Positions 57,126-64,000 of a DNA stretch of 64,000 nt are shown here, piece after piece; the stretch's first letter is position 1; the number at the start of each line of letters is the position of its first letter. Under the pieces are notes generated by a model. The model was not told the DNA's origin. It worked only from the letters and a program-made list of their open reading frames with translations, and searched no databases. Origin of the DNA: Chelonoidis abingdonii (lineage: Eukaryota > Chordata > Testudines > Testudinidae); contig NC_133774.1 in assembly GCF_003597395.2 (NCBI RefSeq), positions 34,517,858-34,581,857 on the forward strand, read 5' to 3'. A program made the position numbers and the translations under genes.

Positions 57126-60100
57126 TGTGGCCGAGGAGTGTAACTGGGCCCCCTGCCCCTCTTATCTCTGTTTTAAACAGGGTAGGTCTTATTTTAGTCT
57201 CACTCACACTGCTTTAAATTCTATTTGATTGGATTTGTACAACTGCCTTCATCACTATAATTTCTGAGCACTTTGAAAAGCATGGAGTTACACTGATTTC
57301 AAGCCACTGTTCCATAAGTGAAAGGAGAATTGGGTCCCTGATGTACACTGTGGTTTAGAACGAATTTATAATATGGCTTTGGCTATTCATTTTACAAAAC
57401 CATGTTCTGATTGTCTGCTTGGGGCTTTTTGCTTTATCTCCTCCATGAAAAAATGGTCATCACAGTTATGGCTAGATGAGGTTTCATCTTCTCATTATAA
57501 CTAAGAAAGAAATTGAGTAAAAGGGGAAGGAAAGAAAAAGTCCTCCATTCTCTGTTTTAGAATGATATTTTAAAGCAATAGCTAAAACATTCAGGTGCAA
57601 AGAGCCAAAGTTTGCTATATATGTTTTTCCCACAAGAACTTCCTCCTCCTCCTCTCTTTCCCTAACTGAGTAGAGTGCTCAGCACACTTTCTCAGGCAGC
57701 TGGCCTGCTTTTAAGTTGTACTTGTACATCAGACATGTAATGTATGTTTCCCTCTTCAGCATCAGATGTAAGAGTTCAGCTCAAAAGTAGCCCAGCTGCC
57801 GCAGTTCAAAGCAGCCCAATTGTCTCAGCCATGGCTGATGAGAACAGAAGCCGAAATGAAGGAGAAATGTGGCATTCTCCTTTGAAGTTTGGCCACTTGA
57901 GAAGCAATCATGAGAGAGGGTGCCCAAAACTCAAATTGAAAGGTGACATTGCTATTGCTGGTCATGCGATCAGCAGAGCTGCTCAAGTGGCTGGGCCAGG
58001 TGTGGTTGCTTTTTCTGAAGGGTGGGGAGAGAACTGAAGGAATAGGGGGGAGGAGAGAAGGGGGGAAAGGGTCATGGAGAAAATAGGATGAGAAAGAGAA
58101 ACAGGAAGAAAGAAACAATTAAAATGTGGAATGGGATGAGAAGCTGCAAAGCAAAGAGAAAGTTAAAATGGGGATCATGAATAAAGGAAAAAAGCATTAC
58201 TGCCTTTTTCATACAAGTTCTTTTTTTCTCTCCTGTCTGAACTATTTCCTATGGCACAAGGCTATGCCGAACAGAAAAAAAAGTTTCATTAAAACTTCGG
58301 AGCCATATTATAATGATTTTAAAAGACTCTCAGGCCTATTTTATTGCTGCGTTAATTCACACTTTGGGGACTATGGGCGAGTGGTTTGTGCCTCATGATG
58401 CCCCCCCTCCACAGGCTGAATCAATGGGCTAATAAAACATGCCCCATGGTATCTTAATGATCACTTTTATTTCCAAAGGACAGAAAGGGCATTATATGTA
58501 TAAAAATTATTGTGGCATTAAGAAGCTTTTGTAAGAAGGGAAGATTTAATGATGCTTAAAGATCATTATGTTTGACTCATTAGGGGCAAGATAGACCAAA
58601 TAAAATGGCATGGAATAAATCAGACTTTGTCATTTCTGAGGAAAGTTCAGCTGGTTCTATATACTTAAAAATGGACCATCTGGTTTTGCTTTTCACACTT
58701 TTTCAGTTTTTAATCTCATCTCAAATAAGTTGGCTAAAACCGATCATTTTCTTTCTCTCCCTCCTCCACATCCCAGTGAGGAATGTCCTGGCATTTCATT
58801 GCTTTAAATTTTACTGTTTGTTTTTTTAAGAATACAATTGTTTCCATGTATATTTATTAGGACAGCTAACTTACATACTTCAAACCAAGGAATGTATTTA
58901 TTAATAGAAGGAACAACAATATATATTGCCTCAAAAAAGTTTTGTCTTAAAATAGAATGGTCAGAACATAGAACTTTTCCTTGAATAGTCTCACAGCGCT
59001 TTTGCACAGGAACTTGGGACAATTACAGAACCATTCCCTCATGGAAAATAAAAATGTGTGGAATGTAAGGGAAGAGGGCAAAGACATATTCAATAAGTCA
59101 TGAATCAAAAAACATGTTCAATAAGCTGTGTCAGTAAAGCTAGGAAGAAAAATGTTAGTTTTTCTCTGGCAACACAGAAATACCAGCCCCTAACTAGTAG
59201 GATCCTAGTTCACATATGTAAACCAAGCAAATCAAGACTCATATTACAAGTAAGATCGGGATTAGTAGTCTTATGAGGTATGGGAGTTTGGACAGGATCA
59301 TGATCCCACTAAGGCAACGTCACATCAGTCAGCTGTGTGCCCAATATAAAGGCCCCCAAAAGCCCAATCTTCCATTCCTATTACAATAGAGATTTATGTC
59401 TCATTTTAAAAGGTGAAACTGATTCTGTCACTTTGCCGAAAACTGTTAACAATTTTCTTGAAAAACAGTAAATTATCCCTGCCAGAGATGATGTATCCTT
59501 GACACCTTGGACTAGATTGTACCAGATGACCGTTTTTTTCAAAAATTCTCCCAGGACAGGATTCCTCCAAACTCCCAAAAGGTCATCACATCTTCCTCCT
59601 TCATATTTTTACAAGCTGAATGCTGTGCTATACTATCAACACACGTAGTGTGATTTTCAGAAACAAAGTGTAAACAGTTTCAGCAAATGCTCTTAGTATA
59701 CATTTCTCAAGAGGTTTGTTTCATTCCGTAGTTATGGGCATGATTTTCTTTAAAAAGGGAAAACGAATCAATTCCTTAGTCTGTTGCCCCTCTTCTCTGC
59801 AAAAACAAGCACACACACATACATGGGACATTCCTGGGGTGGGGTGGTATATGTGGCAGCCAGCCTCCTTTCAGCTTCCCTGATCCCGAGAGCAGCCAGG
59901 GGCCAATATGCCTGAATGCTGTGATCTTATTTGTGCAGGTAGTAATGGTCTCCTGGGAATCATTCCATCAGTCTAGGTTTGCTGGAGTGCAGCTTGCTCT
60001 GCCTATACTCATTCATGGCCCCAGCATGCTCTTGGCCTGTCCCCTGCACTAGAAAGACCAGGAGCAGATGGCATGGAGCTGACTAGACCAGCTTTTTGCC

Positions 60101-60420
60101 ACACAGGGATTCCTTAAAACACAAGGGAATCCACAGCTGATTGCTGAAACAAGCCTCTGTCCCCTTTGTGCTGCTAGAGCAATGAAAATACAACCAAGCA
60201 GGGAACAGGGATGTGACTTTTTGAGTTTATCACAGGTGAACGGGTAAAGTTTTGAGACCCTCTTGTTAAAATATTCACAGTACCTGAAATTATTTTATGT
60301 GCAAGAGCCAGATCATGATCAAATAGAGATAATTTCCATGTATCAATTTATTGGCTGCTACTACATGAAATCAAAGATAAGAGGGATGAAGCTCCATCAT
60401 GAGTTTAATGGTTTTACCTA
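57126..60420. other. ITGA1 intron 6, nothing recognised
   Basis: No exon was found. The open frame at 57744-58037 is preceded by 'ccctcttcag', which looks like an acceptor, but its peptide has no integrin or other known content. Purine-rich tract at 58035-58110. Confidence 0.45.
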
Positions 60421-62075
60421 AGTCCTGGTCTACACTATGGGTTCAGGTCAAATTTAGCAGTGTTAGATTGATTTAACCCTGCACTCATCCACATGACAAA
60501 GCCAGCATAGCGAACTCAGCAGCACAGGTGACCATGCAGTCCCCCCAAAATATTTCTACGCTCCTCGTATCATCTCCATCCCTGAGGTTATTGCAGATTA
60601 GAGGTTGAAAAAAACACACTCGCAATGACATGTTTTCCAAGCTCATGCAGTCCTCCCCCACTGATAGGGCACAGCGTAATGCATGGAGGCATTCAGTGGC
60701 AGAGGCCAGGAAAGAATTGCTGTGTTTGCTTAATGCCAAAAGCACCATGCCTCACTAGTGATCCTGCCTGAGCCAGGACACTGTGTCACATGCACTCCAC
60801 GCTGTGTCAGCCTTGGGCGGGGGCATGACCGCTTTGTGAGCAGAAAGACTGTAGATATAGACATTGCATTAGGTAGCTTCTGTAGCTAGAGAAAACATTC
60901 CAGTGCATTTGGAAAGTCTGTGGCAAAAAAAGAGAAGCCTGTAGCATAGTGGTTATAACTTATCATGTTCACCTAACACACAAAAGCCCTATATATAACC
61001 ACGTTCACCTAACATGCAAAACATCCCTGGTTCAAAACCAGGTGGAAACAGGTCACTGTTCCTTTTTCTGACTCCCCTCCTGCATTTTTAGTCTTAGAAC
61101 AGACCACAATGTGAAATTTTACTTTGAATTATATCAATTATGAGTTAAATAATATTGAAGCTTTCTCTAAGTTATAGTCCTGGATTCCTTACCCTTTCAG
61201 CTGCTCTGATAAATTAAGATTTTTGTTAGGGGCAGGGGAAATTTTTCATGAAGTTTTTTATAGGGACTAAATGCTATTTAGGACTTTGAAATAATCTTAG
61301 TGTGGCCCATAGACTGCAATCCTTCGTTCTGGATTTGTCATTCCACAAATTGAACTGCTCCTTAGTACTGTACAGCTTCATGAGCCATGGGAGCAAGGGG
61401 CAGGCTGGGGTAGGTGCAACTGCACGGTAATGCCGACTGGGAGAGCAGCCTGAGGCAGAAGCCTCCAGCTGGCATGATATTTCAGGTAGGACTGAATCAC
61501 CATTAGACGAAACTTAAAGAAGAGAGTGACCTGAAGTCACTCCCATTGGGCCCTCTAAGAGCAGAATAGCCATGTCTGTCCAGGCACCTCTGATCGACCT
61601 CACTGAGGTCTGCCAGCTGAGCATAGCTGAGTGGGACCGGCAGGCAGGAGCTGGTGGACAGAGCCCTAGACCAGCCCCACTCAGCCCACTCCTGCTGGGC
61701 GTTCCGATCATCCAGGCAGGCAGCAGGCTGAGCGGGTCCAGAGGACGGAACCCTGGAAAAAAGCGTGAAACAATTGTCTGCTGTTGCTTTCATGGAAGGA
61801 GGGAGGGAGGGAGGCCTGACGACATGTACCCAAAACCACCCGCGACAATGCCCCATCAGGCATTGGGAGCTTAACCCATAATTCCAATGGGCAGCGGAGA
61901 TTGCAGAAACTGTGGGATAGCTACCCACAGTGCACCACTCTGTAAGTCAATGCTATCCATGGTAATGAGGACGCACTCTACCGACTTAATGCGCTTAGTG
62001 TGGACATACGCAATAGACTGTATAAAATCGAATTCTAAAAAATCGACCTAATTTTGTAGTGTAGACATACCCTAG
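60421..62075. mobile_element. TIR DNA transposon, non-autonomous, about 1.65 kb
   Basis: The left end 'agtcctggtctacactatgg' and the reverse complement of the right end 'cctagggtatgtctacacta' are inverted. The subterminal 'gtcaaatttagcagtgttag' has a decayed partner around 'tcgacctaattttgtagt'. The interior holds a GC-rich stretch (61370-61930) with open frames on both strands (141 codons at 61503-61928, minus; 100 codons at 61572-61874, plus). They do not resemble a transposase. A tRNA-like pseudogene lies inside at 60936-61050. Superfamily not determined. Confidence 0.55.
60936..61050 (+). pseudogene. tRNA-Val(AAC)-like pseudogene with duplicated anticodon arm
   Basis: The 5' half 'gtagcatagtggttat' matches the D-arm of vertebrate tRNA-Val. 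Two anticodon arms follow: 'atgttcacctaacacac' (60965-60981) and 'acgttcacctaacatgc' (61001-61017), both with loop anticodon AAC. A T arm 'ccctggttcaaaaccaggt' (61025-61043) and 3' acceptor 'ggaaaca' (61044-61050) complete it. The extra arm and a short insertion in the first arm exclude a functional fold. Confidence 0.6.
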
Positions 62076-62228
62076 GAAAAAGAAATCATTGAAAGCCAGC
62101 TTCCTTTGACTGGGCACATTTCTTCTTCAACTGCGGTTAAAATACATGCCACAAAATTAGGTGCATTGGAGACAAGGGGTTCAGAATTTAATTTTTGACA
62201 AGGGATACTGTTTTAGCCACACGTCTCC

Positions 62229-62270
62229 TAAATGCCATGTGTGCCTCAGTAAATGCCATGTGTGCCTCAG
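62229..62270. repeat. Exact 21-bp tandem duplication
   Basis: 'taaatgccatgtgtgcctca' plus g occurs at 62229-62249 and again at 62250-62270 with no mismatch. Confidence 0.95.
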
Positions 62271-63121
62271 TCTCTTGTGAATCCACAGGGACACACAGCC
62301 CCAGGATATTCCTCATTATGGGAGCAGAAGGGCACGTTTTTAGAGGCAATTTTAAAAAGGTGCAACTTATCTTAATGGGGTGAACTTATGTATATTCTTC
62401 CTTTAGAAAAAGCAAGCAAATCTGAGATGCAGTAGTTAAAGGTGATGCTAGCATTTTCTGTTTTTGTCGTATCCCTTTATAATTATACCCCTAGCAGGAC
62501 CATGGGGTTAATGAGACTATTACAGTGTCAGTGTTTATTTTATCACAGTATAGGATATTTATCCCATACTAGCATCATCAGTCTGAATGCTAGTAAACAA
62601 AAACTTTTCAGAAGCTGAGGAAAATGTTATAAAATTTTCTCAGAAACACATCTATAAAGCAAGTCTAAAACACACACCAAGCCACCTATAAAGTAATATG
62701 ACTGTATAAACATTATAGAGATCTTATTGATCCTCAATACCTAAATGTTACAGCGCTTTTAATAATAGATGGGTGGAATATAAATATGTCACATAATTGT
62801 GCATTACCCTAAATAACACCAATAAATCGTAAAGCTTAACATAAAATTGAAATATGCTAATGGAATATTGTGTGGATTTTTCCCAGTAAAAGCAGTCAAG
62901 AACCTACCAAAACATTAAAAGAGACTGAGATGAATGAGGGAAATTAATTAATATTTAGGAATACTGCTTATCTTTTTTTTATTCTACGTTCTGTTTTTGC
63001 AGTGGGTTCTCTCAGGCATTTGCAGATTGGCTGTAATTCAGTGTGTCAAGCTCTCACACAGACTTGTCCAGCTGAGGTCTTTTTGGGTTTCCCTTCTTTC
63101 CAGTAGCCACCATTTTATTCA

Positions 63122-63140
63122 AGGTTTCAGAGTAGCAGCC
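63122..63140 (-). mobile_element. 19-bp Penelope-like 3' terminus fragment
   Basis: 'aggtttcagagtagcagcc' is the complement of the extreme 3' end of the Penelope-like tail as I remember it. Only this end is present and I see no clear duplication around it, so chance or another origin is possible. Confidence 0.4.
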
Positions 63141-63439
63141 CCCTCTGGCACATGTCAAGCATAAAGCAACTATTGGTTTGGCTTACCTTCTGCTGGGAGA
63201 ATGGCCTGAGCCTGGACTACCCTCCCTGCTGTCCCTTAAATCAGAGAGCAAAGATCACTGTGATTTTCATCTCCTACTGGGGCCTGGAAACATCAGTGAT
63301 ACCTCTAATTTTTGTATAGATATTATATTGGATGTAACTGAAATGTATTTTAAAAGCATTATAGTATTATTGGATGTGAAATATGTCCTCTTACTCCATA
63401 GGCAGTTGTGAAAGTGCACCTGAAGCTAGACAATTTTTT

Positions 63440-63640
63440 TTTAAACAAAACTAGTGAGAGGGAGACTCTCTATAATGTGGTAATTAAGACACTGGCCTGG
63501 CTCTGGATTCAAACCAAAGTTTTTCTATCCCACTTCAGACTTGAATCTGGGTCTCTGAACCCCTGGGCAAATGGCCTAACCACTGGGCTATTAGCTATAC
63601 TGGGGTGGGTCTTGCTCTTACTACCCCCTTTACCCCTTTT
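63440..63640. repeat. Inverted pair of tRNA-like sequences
   Basis: A plus-strand tRNA-like head (gtggtaattaagacactgg, then ggattcaaacc) at about 63477-63519 faces a minus-strand head. The latter is the complement of ggcctaaccactgggctatt at 63571-63590, with a B-box-like complement near 63541-63556. I recall palindromic elements of this type in turtle and bird genomes. Confidence 0.5.
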
Positions 63641-64000
63641 GTGAAATATTCTAAAACCAAATTTTGAAACCTCAGTAAGTTGTATGAAACACAATAGTTG
63701 TTTTCCAACCACATCTACTCACATGCAAACTATGTATTTATCTTGGGAGAAATTCATGCCAGGACTAAAGCTGAATGAAATTTTTTGGATGAATTTTTTT
63801 TTGCCAAAAAAAAGTATCTTCGGGTCAACCTAAACATCTCATGAATATGCATTAAATTCACTGAATTGTTTTGGCTGAAACAAAAAAAAAATCTGAAAAA
63901 GTCTAAATGTTTTGTTTTGACATTTTCTAAATGAAATGTTTCAAATTTTTTTTTCAAAATTATTCTCTAAAAAAGATTCAATTTTATTTGTAAAAAAAGG

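Larger units (their letters stand above)
62076..64000. other. ITGA1 intron 6, distal part
   Basis: No exon recognised before the window ends. It contains a 21-bp exact tandem duplication, a 19-bp Penelope-tail-like piece and a tRNA-like inverted repeat, listed separately. Confidence 0.45.

Noticed and set aside
57744..58037. Possible seventh ITGA1 exon after 'ccctcttcag'
   Set aside because: Although an acceptor-like site precedes it, the peptide does not match the I domain that must follow (VGIVQYGENV in human), and no matching donor phase was found.
61503..61928. 141-codon frame (minus) and opposing 100-codon frame, candidate transposase or gene
   Set aside because: Inside a TIR element and without catalytic motifs or similarity that I recognise; opposing open frames in the same place suggest composition.
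1..64000. CRISPR arrays, operons, rRNA genes, intact functional tRNA genes, phage or plasmid features
   Set aside because: None seen; the window is vertebrate nuclear DNA. Tandem repeats present are short duplications or minisatellites.

Overview
This window is nuclear DNA from an amniote, most likely a hidden-necked (cryptodiran) turtle. The evidence is intron-split vertebrate genes with GT-AG junctions and a repeat set I associate with turtles: CR1 LINEs, a tRNA-Lys-derived SINE with a CR1-type tail, Penelope-like elements with a characteristic short 3' tail, MIR-type SINEs, and many short hAT-type elements with intact 8-bp target duplications. The species call is inference from remembered repeat families. 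The gene calls rest on direct reading of the coding sequence.

Two protein genes are present, both on the + strand and one inside the other. ITGA1 (integrin alpha-1 subunit) has its first coding exon at 4820-4883. A 45.6-kb intron 1 follows, then exons 2 to 6 at 50532-50652, 54021-54130, 55165-55253, 55348-55462 and 56132-56259. Phases join cleanly to give 209 codons: signal peptide, first beta-propeller repeats and the start of the collagen-binding I domain with its metal site. I found no further exon before the window ends. PELO (pelota, ribosome rescue factor) lies wholly inside ITGA1 intron 1, with coding exons at 14124-14849 and 16905-17336. They give exactly 385 residues, the length I recall for human PELO. 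It has its own CpG-rich, TATA-less promoter with several NRF1-like motifs.

Layout: 1-4400 upstream repeats, including a Penelope-like element with an internal inversion; 4400-4883 ITGA1 promoter and exon 1; 4884-13100 intron 1 with SINE, LTR, Penelope tail and CR1; 13100-17720 PELO; 17720-50531 the rest of intron 1, a graveyard of nested repeats (CR1, R4-like and RTE-like LINEs, three probable solo LTRs counting the one at 7970-8670, hAT elements, TIR transposons); 50532-56259 ITGA1 exons 2-6; 56260-64000 intron 6 with a degenerate minisatellite, a TIR transposon and a duplicated tRNA-Val-like pseudogene.

I see no undescribed gene system. The points most worth a second look are the nested PELO promoter, the Penelope 5' inversion and 19-32 bp Penelope tail insertions, the multiply interrupted CR1 copies, and the tRNA-Val pseudogene with a doubled anticodon arm.
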